A stretch of DNA of 64,000 nt from Taibaiella sp. KBW10 (lineage in GTDB: Bacteria > Bacteroidota > Bacteroidia > Chitinophagales > Chitinophagaceae), in contig NZ_QAJI01000001.1 in the NCBI RefSeq assembly GCF_003852495.1, positions 652,164 to 716,163 of the forward strand, read 5' to 3'. The notes under the pieces were generated by a model. The model was not told the DNA's origin and ran no database searches. It saw only the letters and a program-made list of their open reading frames with translations. Position numbers and translations under genes: made by a program. Positions 14,857 through 23,969 of this stretch are shown piece after piece. The first letter of the stretch is position 1. The number at the start of each line of letters is the position of its first letter.

Positions 14857-15345
14857 TTATTGTTTTATAGGGATAGGACTAAGCTCCTTACCGGTATGAC
14901 TGGTATACCGAATGCGATAATACCTGCCGGATTGCGCCAAAGTTTCTATAATCCGATAAACATATGTCCCATCATCATGACTATCTTTATAATATTTATT
15001 TTTTTGGCTGTATACAAATCCACTTGCTTTTGCCGATGCAATAATACGATCGTATGCCTGCCGATCCTTAAGCGCATATTCTATACGCACATGATAACCG
15101 CCTTCTGTCTCATAGCCTTGATCGTACGTTACAGAGAGCCTATCTTGATGCTTATCCTCAAAAGTATAGCTTAGTTCGCTATCTGTTTTCAGGGCCTGTA
15201 CTTCTTTAAATTTTTTTTGATTCAATACCGGGACATTTCCCTTATCGCTAAAATTATACGCTTGCTGCAGTTCTTTAAAGCTAAGGCTTTGCGCCATTCC
15301 TAGGTTAACCGAAAGGAGTAATAGAAGAAGTAACCTGTATTTCAT
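14857..15345 (-). CDS. secreted hypothetical protein
   Basis: This 162-residue protein has an evident signal peptide (poly-Leu core, G-M-A-Q cleavage region near residue 19). The mature part is polar and mixed alpha/beta, with no recognised motif. It is the fourth gene of the exported-protein operon running from 17556 down to 13955. I do not recognise the family. Confidence 0.65.
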   Translation of the reverse strand: MKYRLLLLLLLSVNLGMAQSLSFKELQQAYNFSDKGNVPVLNQKKFKEVQALKTDSELSYTFEDKHQDRLSVTYDQGYETEGGYHVRIEYALKDRQAYDRIIASAKASGFVYSQKNKYYKDSHDDGTYVYRIIETLAQSGRYYRIRYTSHTGKELSPIPIKQ

Positions 15346-15361
15346 TGCCGAAGATTATGTT

Positions 15362-15880
15362 TTAATTTACATGAAAGTTCAAAGGGATATATATTCCTGC
15401 CGATGCGGTGAATCCCTTCAGCAATCCCATCTTTTGTTGCGGTGTAAAATGCATTCCGTAGCCAAGGTCAATATTGAGGATTGTATATATACTACAGCCT
15501 ATTTTAGGGGTGAGGGTATAGGGATTTATTTCCAGTTTGGCATAGGGTGCATACTTGGTTTCCGTAAAATAAAGAGTACCCGCTAATTCCGGAACCACAA
15601 ATGTTGTCCGGTCATGAAAGATAATATTGGCTCCCGCTTCCAGCCTTATGAGTTGACGATCGCGAATGCTTTTCAAACCAAAGAAGGACAATTTCAGCGC
15701 GCTACTTTGCTGGTACTGATAGCTAAGACTAGGCCCATAAAGAATCCGATTGCTGCGAACCGGCTGTTGCCGGGCCATAAGGGTATTAGTAGGAGCAAAG
15801 CATATCAGCAGTAGTAAGCAAATTTGCCCTAGCGCTTTCGGGATATGCCCGTTCCTTTCCAACATGCATTCAAAAATCAT
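15362..15880 (-). CDS. putative outer-membrane beta-barrel protein
   Basis: This 172-residue protein has a signal-like hydrophobic segment (about residues 15-36). It is then rich in alternating aromatic and small residues, with a G-P-S-L-S-Y-Q-Y-type strand pattern and a Phe- and Gly-containing C-terminal strand, as in small beta barrels. It overlaps the upstream gene by 4 bp, so the two are translationally coupled. The assignment is from composition and the context of exported proteins only. Confidence 0.5.
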   Translation of the reverse strand: MIFECMLERNGHIPKALGQICLLLLICFAPTNTLMARQQPVRSNRILYGPSLSYQYQQSSALKLSFFGLKSIRDRQLIRLEAGANIIFHDRTTFVVPELAGTLYFTETKYAPYAKLEINPYTLTPKIGCSIYTILNIDLGYGMHFTPQQKMGLLKGFTASAGIYIPLNFHVN

Positions 15881-16698
15881 TTATCATAATTTACCGGAGT
15901 CATTTTGTGAGCACCCTCCTTTTCAAAAGGCATTAACTGCGGCGTGAATATTTCCGGTGCAAATAAGATAAATTTATCTTGCCGGTTTAGTATCCATTGC
16001 CCGCGTTTAGCCAATAAGAATTGTAATCGTTGCGCAGTACTTAATCCCGGTAAGGTATAATAGTTGAATACCTTCCTTTCTTTATACTGTTTGAAAGTTC
16101 CGGTAATACGCAGTTTATGTTGCTTTTCATAATCCCGGATAAAAGGAGCATCTTCCTGTTCCAGCGCCAACATGGGATCTTTCGGATTGGCGCCCCCACC
16201 ATAGGTTTCAGTCCGGTAGACTACCAATGTATCCTTAAAAGATGTCTTCTGCTTCCGGAAAGAAAGTTCGGGTTGTTCACTACCCTGCATCCGCAGGCTG
16301 TCGATATGTATTGCTGCTCCTTCTCTTTTGATATGATAGTATATATTAGTTGCGATCGGTTCCGCACAATAAATTCCGGTACCCCTGATGCTTTTAGCAA
16401 CATCGTCATAATACGCCCAATCGGGTACGATAAGGATGAACTCTTTAAGATTTGGAAAAAATCCATTAGCCTTTTGGAATAAGGATACCGGCATATGCGC
16501 ATCCAGGAAAAATACATAAGCTTTATCATCTGAATGCGGTAGCGGAATATCCACCAAATAATTACCTGCTATTTCAGCCACCTGATTATCGTCAATACGT
16601 ATGACCCCATTAAAGGCTTTATCCTTTAATGTTTGTGCATGGCCTTGTATATAAGTAAAGAGTAATAATAGTAAACCGTATCGTTTTCCCATTCCCAA
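15877..16698 (-). CDS. secreted hypothetical protein
   Basis: This 273-residue protein has an N-terminal signal peptide (hydrophobic core followed by G-H-A-Q near residue 21). The rest is soluble, with no catalytic motif I can name. Tyr-rich strands suggest a beta-sandwich or a mixed fold. The gene overlaps its downstream neighbour by 4 bp and lies 12 bp after the TonB-like gene, in the middle of the envelope operon. Family not recognised. Confidence 0.6.
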   Translation of the reverse strand: MGMGKRYGLLLLLFTYIQGHAQTLKDKAFNGVIRIDDNQVAEIAGNYLVDIPLPHSDDKAYVFFLDAHMPVSLFQKANGFFPNLKEFILIVPDWAYYDDVAKSIRGTGIYCAEPIATNIYYHIKREGAAIHIDSLRMQGSEQPELSFRKQKTSFKDTLVVYRTETYGGGANPKDPMLALEQEDAPFIRDYEKQHKLRITGTFKQYKERKVFNYYTLPGLSTAQRLQFLLAKRGQWILNRQDKFILFAPEIFTPQLMPFEKEGAHKMTPVNYDK

Positions 16699-16710
16699 GC
16701 TGATTATTTT

Positions 16711-17556
16711 TTATTCAATATCCAGATATTGCAAGGGAATCACAACCGTGCTGTTATAGCTAACTTCCTGCGCAGACCATTGGGGCATGGTCCCGATTTT
16801 ATTGCGGATCGCCTGCTTCAGTTTTGCATTGGTCGTTCCCTGTACTTCTTTCAACGTGGCTTTACCTTTTGCATCAAATTGCAGCGATAAACTAAGCCGT
16901 ATGTCGGAATCTATCCCTTGTTTTTTAAAAAAAGCGGCATCGAAATGTTGACTGATCCACGTTCTGACTTGTCTGTAGGGCTGCTCCGGTGCTGCGTATT
17001 CAGAAGGAGGCTGTACTTCGCCATTTGGATCTGCTCGTTCGATCACTACCGGTACCGTTTCCGTTGATATAGCCGCTGCCGCCGCTTCTGCAGTCGCTGC
17101 TGCTATATCCACCGCTGCAGCGGCATCGGTTGCCCCTTCGGGATATGCTTCCTCTGCGGTTCCCTGTCCTTCCGATACCGGTTGTAAGGTCATCCGGTTA
17201 CCGGAGATGGTATAGGTAAAGGTACCATTCAGGCTTTGCGGTTCTGTACAATCGACAGCCATAACAGCATCCATTCCCGAAAGGCTTATTTGCTGTTCTT
17301 CTTTCAATTCATAACGACCATCTTCTCCAAAACAACTGGTGCCTTTATGGTATTTATCGTCGGTATCAAATTCTATATAGTGAAATTTCGCCTGCTCTTT
17401 CTTCAGGTCGATCCATTTCACTTTTTCCAATAGTGCATGCCCATCGGCATCAATGCTATTGATTTTCCAGGCCGTCTTTTTTAAAGGGTTCTGCTGCGCT
17501 GTTGCTTGACCCATAAACGCTCCTGTACCTGCAAGTATAATCAGTATTTTTTTCAT
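16711..17556 (-). CDS. secreted protein with C-terminal TonB-like domain
   Basis: This 281-residue protein has a signal peptide (A-T-A-Q end near residue 21), an N-terminal lipocalin-like region (about 25-135; 'K-x-x-W-K-I-N' start), an Ala-rich linker (about 143-165) and a C-terminal domain (about 190-281) resembling the TonB C-terminal fold: G-x-x-x-x-L-S-L-x-F-x-x-x-G-K near residue 230 and a V-V-I-P-L-Q-Y end. There is no N-terminal membrane anchor typical of TonB, so it is not a standard energy transducer. It is the first gene of the five-gene exported-protein operon. Its function is unknown. Confidence 0.6.
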   Translation of the reverse strand: MKKILIILAGTGAFMGQATAQQNPLKKTAWKINSIDADGHALLEKVKWIDLKKEQAKFHYIEFDTDDKYHKGTSCFGEDGRYELKEEQQISLSGMDAVMAVDCTEPQSLNGTFTYTISGNRMTLQPVSEGQGTAEEAYPEGATDAAAAVDIAAATAEAAAAAISTETVPVVIERADPNGEVQPPSEYAAPEQPYRQVRTWISQHFDAAFFKKQGIDSDIRLSLSLQFDAKGKATLKEVQGTTNAKLKQAIRNKIGTMPQWSAQEVSYNSTVVIPLQYLDIE

Positions 17557-17771
17557 GTATTCTCTTTAATGCCTTGTTTAAAATCCTTTCCTACAGAAGT
17601 GACTTTTGATGCATGTATAGCGCCATTTTAGCGATCACAGCCTGCTCATTTTCGCATACAAGATAAATAAAATTACCCTTCAAAACACTGGTATCGTTTT
17701 ATTTAGCATAGTAACAACATAAAACCATGCTTCTGTTCTTCCTGGTCTTAAGATGACTGGTGATCATGATT

Positions 17772-18779
17772 TTATTGGTTCGTATTATTGATACGCGTCC
17801 AAAGGGAACCGTTTTTTGTTGTATACTTTTGCAATAGCCCTTTATCCGATAATTGATTGAGTTCTTGTTCGCTGTCCGCTCTTGGCTTACCTGACAGTTC
17901 TGAAAATTCTTTTGCTGTCAACGAGGCATACTTTGCAAATAAATCCTTCCAGCTTTTCCCGTAAGCTTCAGGCACAGAGGCAGCATCCAGTTTTACCAGC
18001 GCTGCTTCATACTGTGTATAGGGCTTGGTGCCATATATCATTTCTTTGTTGCCAGCATTATTGATCAAAAACATGGTTGGAAATCCGCGCACCCCCATGT
18101 CTCTGGCCAGTGCTAAATCGGCTTCGAACAACTCTTTGCCTTTTCCGGCAATATCAATCTTCAGGGTTTCGGTATCTAAACCGGATTTTAGTGCCGCCGC
18201 TTCTATATGTTCCCATTTTGCAATATTTTTTTTCTGCAAAAAAACCATTTCACGCAATTCCCTTAAGAAAAAAAGCGCCTTACCGGCATCCTGCATTTGA
18301 GCTGCTTTAAATGCAATAGAAGGCGGATAGGAAGAAGACAAAGGATCTTCCAGCCATACTGCTCCATCAATTGGCATATCATAATAAACACTTACTTCAT
18401 CCCAATGGTGTGCCACATCGGAAGGTTTACTGATACCTCCGCTGTTATAACTCCAGTCGGGCAGCAAACCACCCATCCTGTATTCGATATCAATGGCATG
18501 GCCGTAGGCCAATTTCAGTTTTCGAAGCTGCGGTTCTATACCCCAGCAGGAAGAGCAAATGGGGTCAGTAAAATAAATGATCTTAACCGACTTTTCGCTT
18601 TTAGCGATTTGGCTGCCGGGCAGGATATTGTTTCCCGTATCAGGTATTGCGCAAAATCCTTGTTCCGGATCGCATAAGAGCGGATTCGTTTTGTTGTCCA
18701 TTTGTTGCAGTGTTTGTGCCCGGCCAATGATCGTCAAGGGCATGATGGCCACTATCAAAATATACTTAATTGCTTTCAT
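17772..18779 (-). CDS. DsbA-family (FrnE-like) thiol oxidoreductase
   Basis: From the ATG at 18779 this is a 335-residue protein with a signal peptide (about 1-22). A longer frame 41 codons upstream would cross the divergent promoter region. It has a thioredoxin-like fold with the redox motif C-S-S-C-W near residue 75, the Y-R-M-G-G-L strand after it, a long helical insert and the cis-Pro motif G-V-R-G-F-P-T near residue 230, as in Thioredoxin_5/FrnE proteins. A C-terminal extension of about 70 residues is helical. It probably handles disulfides in the periplasm. It is divergent from an HxlR regulator that probably controls it. Confidence 0.82.
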   Translation of the reverse strand: MKAIKYILIVAIMPLTIIGRAQTLQQMDNKTNPLLCDPEQGFCAIPDTGNNILPGSQIAKSEKSVKIIYFTDPICSSCWGIEPQLRKLKLAYGHAIDIEYRMGGLLPDWSYNSGGISKPSDVAHHWDEVSVYYDMPIDGAVWLEDPLSSSYPPSIAFKAAQMQDAGKALFFLRELREMVFLQKKNIAKWEHIEAAALKSGLDTETLKIDIAGKGKELFEADLALARDMGVRGFPTMFLINNAGNKEMIYGTKPYTQYEAALVKLDAASVPEAYGKSWKDLFAKYASLTAKEFSELSGKPRADSEQELNQLSDKGLLQKYTTKNGSLWTRINNTNQ

Positions 18780-18799
18780 GTCGGGGGCTGTTAATATTT

Positions 18800-18807
18800 T
18801 ATCTTTG
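18800..18807 (+). promoter_or_regulatory. -7 box upstream of the HxlR regulator gene
   Basis: TATCTTTG matches TAnnTTTG and would start transcription about 40 nt before the HxlR gene. It lies in the 75-bp divergent spacer shared with the DsbA-like gene, so one regulator site here could control both. Confidence 0.55.
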
Positions 18808-18854
18808 TGTAAAGTTGCATGATATAAACCTGTATTACAATAAGTCAGAAATTT

Positions 18855-19166
18855 ATGACCAGTCCAAAAAACACAACCGATGCAGAAACCTGCCCGGCAC
18901 AAGCCCTGTTAAAATCGCTTTCCGGGAAATATAAACCAGAAATATTTCGGCTTGCCCTTGAAGGACCTTTACGATTCAGCGGTTTGCTGCGGCAACTCAG
19001 CGGCGCCAATAAACAATCATTATCGCTAGCGCTAAAAGCAATGGAAGAAGATGGCTTATTGGAGAGAATTGTGATACAAATAAAACCCTTACACATAGAA
19101 TATACCCTCACCGAAAAAGGCCAGTCCCTGATTCCCGTATTTAAACAATTAGAGCATTTGGGATAG
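18855..19166 (+). CDS. HxlR-family transcriptional regulator
   Basis: This 103-residue winged-helix regulator of the HxlR family has the N-terminal C-P-A-x-x-L-L-K-S-L-S-G-K-Y-K motif. Cys13 corresponds to the redox-sensing Cys of YodB/HypR-type members. It continues with R-F-S-G-L-L-R-Q-L-S, the recognition-helix region K-Q-S-L-S-L-A-L-K-x-M-E-E-D-G-L-L and the wing Y-T-L-T-E-K-G. It is divergent from the DsbA-like gene across 75 bp, suggesting thiol or disulfide stress control of that gene. It is near the lower length limit of the family. Confidence 0.88.
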   Translation: MTSPKNTTDAETCPAQALLKSLSGKYKPEIFRLALEGPLRFSGLLRQLSGANKQSLSLALKAMEEDGLLERIVIQIKPLHIEYTLTEKGQSLIPVFKQLEHLG

Positions 19167-19611
19167 GATTAAGATATAGTTACCATGCACCGATAATAAA
19201 TGGGGTATTTACAGATCGCAACTATTTTCTGCAAGTCCTTTTCCGGTTCAGCTGTCCCAAGTGCTTCGGGTCGGTCTCGCTCCTCCAACGCTTGTACCGA
19301 TCATAATTTTCTTAAGCCCAAATACATTCTGGCATAAGCCTCCCATATCTATCTTACCAGGCTATTTTAGCAGGTAATACACCTGCCTCTCTCCAGTCAA
19401 CAGGACTGGGCAATCCTCATTTTATATTGATACAGAAAATCGCCACAAATAAAAATTATCCCTGTACTAATCATTGCTCATCTATCCAATATTTCTTAGG
19501 GTATTACCGGGTTCGTTTTTAATATAAATAATTGATTATCAAAAAAATATCAATCATTTAAGACTAAACATCATTCTCTTTTTTTATCTTGCCGTCCAAA
19601 TAATCATCCTT
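19167..19611. other. gene-free region before the T9SS protein
   Basis: 445 bp without a supported gene. TATCTTG near 19586 is a near-match to the -7 consensus shortly before the T9SS protein gene. I see no RNA gene or repeat. Confidence 0.35.
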
Positions 19612-22600
19612 ATGAATAGAACTTTACTGAGACTCCTTTGTTGCTTTTTAGCCGTACTTTCTGTAAGCCTCAGCCATGCACAAGTTATTGACATTACGTC
19701 CAATGCGGGCACAAGTGCCGCTATCGCCTTAGCCAATAGCAATAACGCCGCAAATGAGAGCATTTATACAGAAACCGAAATCGGTGCAGGCAACTTTATC
19801 ACTGCAGGAACGGCTATTACACATATCGGTCTTAATGCCTCTACGGTGGGCACGAATACCGTATTCAACAATGTTTCTATCTACCTGAAAGAAGTCCCTA
19901 CGACGACAACGACTTTTACTGCAGGTGTATATTCGACGAGTGACTATACACTTGTCTTTTCCGGAAGTGTTACGATTGCGACTACCGGATTTACAGAAAT
20001 CCCACTCAGCACCGCTTATACCCGTACGAGTGGTAAAAACCTACAGATCCTCATTACGCGTACCGACAATGCGACCCATGGCGGTTTTATATGGAACTGT
20101 TCTATGGGCAATAATACCAGTCCTTCCGTCTCCTCAAACCGAAGATATAATGCCTCAGCAGCCCTTTCGGGTACTACATCGATGACCACCTCCTTTTTCC
20201 GTCCTGCAATCCGCTTTAAACATATCTATGCCAATGATGTGGGGGTAAACCTTATTTATAGTTTCACAAAATTACCCATTCCGAGTGCGGCACAACAATC
20301 GGTATCTGCTTTTATTACTAATTATGGAACAAATGCGGTGACCAATCTTCCGGTATCCTTAAATATCTCGGGTGCCAATAGCGCTACCCGGTCTCAAACA
20401 GTTGCCTCGCTGGCTCCGGGCGCTTCTGCTACGGTAACCTTCCCCGTGACCAGCAATACCTATACGGGAACGAACACAATCACGGTTAGCGTTCCTGCTG
20501 ATGATTACCTTAGCAATAATGCCAAAACCACATCACAGCTGGTTAATATGGATACATGGTCTTATACAGACGGCGGCCCCGCTACCGGTGGCATAGGATT
20601 TAACGCGACCACAGGCGATTTGGTCGCTAAATTCAATGCTGATCTGGCCACTTACCTTAAGCAGGTCTCTTTAAATTTTTCGGCTGGGGGCCAACCCTTT
20701 AAGATTGGCATATGGGATGCCGGCGGAACCGGTGGCAGTCCGGGCACTTTACTGTGGGAATCGGCACAATATACGAGTACGACAGGCGTTTATTTGATAC
20801 CGGTGGCCCCGGCACTGGCAATACCTGCGGGCAATTTTTATGTAGGCATGCGGCAAACGGGTACCATAAGTATCAGCTGCTCTTATCAGGCAGAGATCCC
20901 CATGCGTACAGCTACGTTTTACTATAAATCTCCTGCAAGCAGTACAAGCTGGATCGACTATGCCCCGACAAGTGCCTTACGGTTTATGATAGAACTAAAA
21001 CTCATATTCGCTACAGACGCCAGTCTTAGTCAAATGACTTTTGGCGGCGGCGGTCCGCTCAGCTGTCCCGGAGGCACACAAAGCATTTCCACCACGCTCT
21101 CCAACACAGGTATTAATGCAATTGCGGCCGGCGCAGCAAGCATTCACCTAAAAATTGCCGGCGCCAACACGTATAGCGCAACAGCGCAAAACATATCATC
21201 CATTGCTCCAGGTAGCAGTGAAGTGATTACCTTTAACAACATTTCGCTCAACAATGCCGGTGCCAACTATGATACGGCCTATGTTGTGCTGTCTGGAGAT
21301 CAACAAACCCTGAACGATACGGTGACCATGAGTCACCAAATACAAACCGTCCTGTCTGCCTTTCCTCAGATCGCTTCCTATGAAGATGCCCTCACAACAT
21401 TTAGCAACATACAACAACTGAACGGTAGCGGCAACTGGAATCTGCACACAGGTAATGTGACTAATGCAGGGTTATCTGGCCCCTTAGCACCCCACTCCGG
21501 TAACAGATTCATGCGTTTTAATGCTATTAGCTTTCCGGCATTAACGACCTCGCGATTATCCGGAAATTGCATCAGCCTACCGGCTTTGGCTAATGCCAAT
21601 TGCAATCAGCTCGAGTTGGGCTTTTGGATGAGCCATGACAACAGCTATGCTACGGCTGCAGACAGCCTCTATGTAAGCATCAGTACCAATAGTGGTAGTA
21701 GCTGGACGCGAATAGGAGGATACCAACGTTATAACGCACTGTATACCCTGCCTGGATGGGCTAAAAAGACGATAGACCTTAGTCCTTATGCCGGACAAAC
21801 GGTATTGATTGGATTTGAAGCGGTAGGCAAAGCGGGTAATATTATTGGCCTCGATGACATTATGGTCGGCAGCCAGGCGATACAAAGCGTAGGCCTCTCG
21901 GGCAGTGCCTCAAACAATGTAAACCTGCAACTGAGTTGTGAGGATGCCGGCTGGAGTTATTATACCAATCCATTATTACCTAACGAAAATATTCTGGCTA
22001 TCAATTGGGACCCTAACGGCATTAATGCAAATACAGCCGCTAAAGCTGCCGCAATACCGACGATCACTTTAGATGCAAATACTTATACCGCGCAGAACAC
22101 AGCTACCGCTCAGGCGACATTTACGATGAAGCGCTATTGGAATGTGGCCATTGGCAGCAATACCCTAACCGCACCCGTTAACGTTCGTTTTTTCTACGAT
22201 TCTCTGGAAATTGCTGCAGTAGATAACGCCGTGGCAAACTTATCCCTCACCTATGGTGCCCCGCCCGCAAATCCGACCTGGTTCAAAACAATATCCGGTG
22301 CTTTTGTACCATCGCCAACGCAAATCTCTGCCAATGCAGTACTCGGTGCCATTCCACTGATCAATACCAATACGACAAATAACCGAATCAACGGTATACC
22401 CTACGCCCAATTCAACGGCATTACCAGTTTTAGCGGGGGTACTTATGCGGGCGGCGTAGGCGCAGCAACACCGTTACCTCTTTCAGGAATAGCGATCAGT
22501 GCCACAGCAATGGGTAGTAAGAACGGGGTACACTGGACCATTACAGATGCTACTGCCACAGACTATTTCTGGCTGGAAAAAAGTATTGACGGCAAAGCAT

Positions 22601-23013
22601 TTTCACCATTGCAAAAGATTGCCTGTAAGGATAAAACCCAACTTAGTTACACTGCTTATGATGAAAACCCGGTAAAGGGCAGCAATTATTATCGTATAAA
22701 AGAGATGACACTTTCCGGCCATAGCGATTACAGTAACATTGTACGGCTGAACAATGAAAACAGCACAACAGTATCCGTGTTTCCTAACCCGGCCAAAGAG
22801 TCGGTGCATGTACAGCTTTCTAATGTGCTTGATGGTCTGGTTCAATTGACCTTAACTGATTATACAGGAAAGGTAATGTACCATACGGAGGCACACAATT
22901 CAAAAGGTTTACAGACGGTAACACTGCCCGTAAAAGGCTTTGCGGCAGGTATCTACTTATTGAAAGTAAGTATGGGTACAGAGACGCATTATCATAAGGT
23001 AACGCTCTATTAA
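19612..23013 (+). CDS. large T9SS-sorted surface protein
   Basis: This 1133-residue protein has a signal peptide (about 1-24). The body is Ser/Thr/Asn/Gly-rich: CARDB-like beta-sandwiches at about 205-315 and 465-570 (both with L/I-A-P-G-x-S pattern), and a MAM/jelly-roll-like region at about 590-760 with W-T-R-I-G-G and L-S-P-Y-A-G-Q. The last 80 residues are a type IX secretion sorting domain: V-F-P-N-P-A, then T-L-T-D-Y-T-G-K, then A-G-I-Y-L-L-K-V. It is therefore exported across the outer membrane and attached or released at the surface. No catalytic domain is visible; adhesion or matrix binding is likely. Confidence 0.88.
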   Translation: MNRTLLRLLCCFLAVLSVSLSHAQVIDITSNAGTSAAIALANSNNAANESIYTETEIGAGNFITAGTAITHIGLNASTVGTNTVFNNVSIYLKEVPTTTTTFTAGVYSTSDYTLVFSGSVTIATTGFTEIPLSTAYTRTSGKNLQILITRTDNATHGGFIWNCSMGNNTSPSVSSNRRYNASAALSGTTSMTTSFFRPAIRFKHIYANDVGVNLIYSFTKLPIPSAAQQSVSAFITNYGTNAVTNLPVSLNISGANSATRSQTVASLAPGASATVTFPVTSNTYTGTNTITVSVPADDYLSNNAKTTSQLVNMDTWSYTDGGPATGGIGFNATTGDLVAKFNADLATYLKQVSLNFSAGGQPFKIGIWDAGGTGGSPGTLLWESAQYTSTTGVYLIPVAPALAIPAGNFYVGMRQTGTISISCSYQAEIPMRTATFYYKSPASSTSWIDYAPTSALRFMIELKLIFATDASLSQMTFGGGGPLSCPGGTQSISTTLSNTGINAIAAGAASIHLKIAGANTYSATAQNISSIAPGSSEVITFNNISLNNAGANYDTAYVVLSGDQQTLNDTVTMSHQIQTVLSAFPQIASYEDALTTFSNIQQLNGSGNWNLHTGNVTNAGLSGPLAPHSGNRFMRFNAISFPALTTSRLSGNCISLPALANANCNQLELGFWMSHDNSYATAADSLYVSISTNSGSSWTRIGGYQRYNALYTLPGWAKKTIDLSPYAGQTVLIGFEAVGKAGNIIGLDDIMVGSQAIQSVGLSGSASNNVNLQLSCEDAGWSYYTNPLLPNENILAINWDPNGINANTAAKAAAIPTITLDANTYTAQNTATAQATFTMKRYWNVAIGSNTLTAPVNVRFFYDSLEIAAVDNAVANLSLTYGAPPANPTWFKTISGAFVPSPTQISANAVLGAIPLINTNTTNNRINGIPYAQFNGITSFSGGTYAGGVGAATPLPLSGIAISATAMGSKNGVHWTITDATATDYFWLEKSIDGKAFSPLQKIACKDKTQLSYTAYDENPVKGSNYYRIKEMTLSGHSDYSNIVRLNNENSTTVSVFPNPAKESVHVQLSNVLDGLVQLTLTDYTGKVMYHTEAHNSKGLQTVTLPVKGFAAGIYLLKVSMGTETHYHKVTLY

Positions 23014-23037
23014 TCCTGTTATGTATTACTTAACGAT

Positions 23038-23068
23038 AAAGGCCGGGAACTGTCCCGGCCTTTATTTT
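23038..23068 (+). terminator. intrinsic terminator after the T9SS protein
   Basis: An 11-bp GC-rich stem (AAAGGCCGGGA / TCCCGGCCTTT) with loop ACTG is followed by ATTTTTT, 24 bp after the stop codon. Confidence 0.9.
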
Positions 23069-23200
23069 TTATGGCGTAAATTGATGTCCTTTTCTGCAAT
23101 AATACGTCCCGGAATGGCGCGCCATAAAAGCTATGCGAAAAGGTTCTTGGGTTGCAAGGAATGTGTCCTGACTCATATTTAACATTTCTATACACTAAGG

Positions 23201-23234
23201 TTGCGCAGGAAGGGTAATACTCTTTGTACATTTG
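23201..23234 (+). promoter_or_regulatory. promoter of the MacB-like ABC operon
   Basis: TTG (23201-23203) and TACATTTG (23227-23234) are separated by 23 bp, matching the Bacteroidota TTG-N17-23-TAnnTTTG pattern. The gene starts at 23249, only about 8-10 nt after the expected start site. Confidence 0.6.
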
Positions 23235-23248
23235 CTTAAATCTCCCCG

Positions 23249-23914
23249 ATGATAACATTAATTTCGGTCAATAAAACCTACACCAAAGGAGCGCATCAGA
23301 TTGTGGCTTCGAATAATATCAGCTGCCATATTAACGAAGGTGAGTTTGTAGCGGTTGTGGGCAAATCCGGCTCCGGCAAATCAACCTTATTAAATCTTCT
23401 TGCAGGATTGGATACGGCAAGCTCAGGAAAGATCTTATTTGACGGAACCGATATCAGTTCTTTTAATGCCAATCAATATGCGGCACACCGCTTGCATAAT
23501 ATCGGCATCATCTTTCAGTCTTTCAATTTAATATTTTCAAAAACGGCTTTGGAAAATGTCATGCTGCCGCTGATCTTTGCGGGCTACTCAAAATCAGAGC
23601 GGCTAGAAAAAGCGAAGCGCGCCTTAGAGCAGGTGGGATTGGGCGATAGAATGCAGCATAAAGCGAATGAACTCTCGGGTGGTGAAGCACAAAGGGTCGC
23701 CATTGCCAGGGCTTTGGTTAATGATCCGAAAGTCTTATTGGCAGACGAACCGACGGGAAACCTGGATTCAACCACCACAATGGAGATTTTGCAGATATTA
23801 CAGACGCTAAAAGCAAAAGGAAAAACAATTATCATGATCACGCATGATCAGGAAATAGCCGGGCAAGTCGCTGATAGAATCCTTACGATTAAGGATGGCT
23901 TGCTTAGTGAATAA
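23249..23914 (+). CDS. ABC transporter ATPase (LolD/MacB type)
   Basis: This 221-residue ATPase has Walker A G-K-S-G-S-G-K-S-T at about residue 38, signature L-S-G-G-E-A-Q-R at about 142 and Walker B V-L-L-A-D-E-P-T-G-N-L-D at about 162. The E-P-T-G-N-L-D form and short length are typical of the MacB/LolD/FtsE group, which power FtsX-like permeases acting on lipoproteins, peptides or drugs at the envelope rather than transporting through a classical channel. The FtsX-type partner follows 55 bp downstream. The substrate is unknown. Confidence 0.93.
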   Translation: MITLISVNKTYTKGAHQIVASNNISCHINEGEFVAVVGKSGSGKSTLLNLLAGLDTASSGKILFDGTDISSFNANQYAAHRLHNIGIIFQSFNLIFSKTALENVMLPLIFAGYSKSERLEKAKRALEQVGLGDRMQHKANELSGGEAQRVAIARALVNDPKVLLADEPTGNLDSTTTMEILQILQTLKAKGKTIIMITHDQEIAGQVADRILTIKDGLLSE

Positions 23915-23969
23915 ATATACCAAAGCAACCAGGCAATATCTGTCCGGAACACTTCTAATTTCACTCTGA

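Noticed and set aside
23019-23258. 79-codon minus-strand frame between the T9SS protein and the ABC operon
   Set aside because: It covers the terminator and promoter of the neighbours and has no recognisable features.
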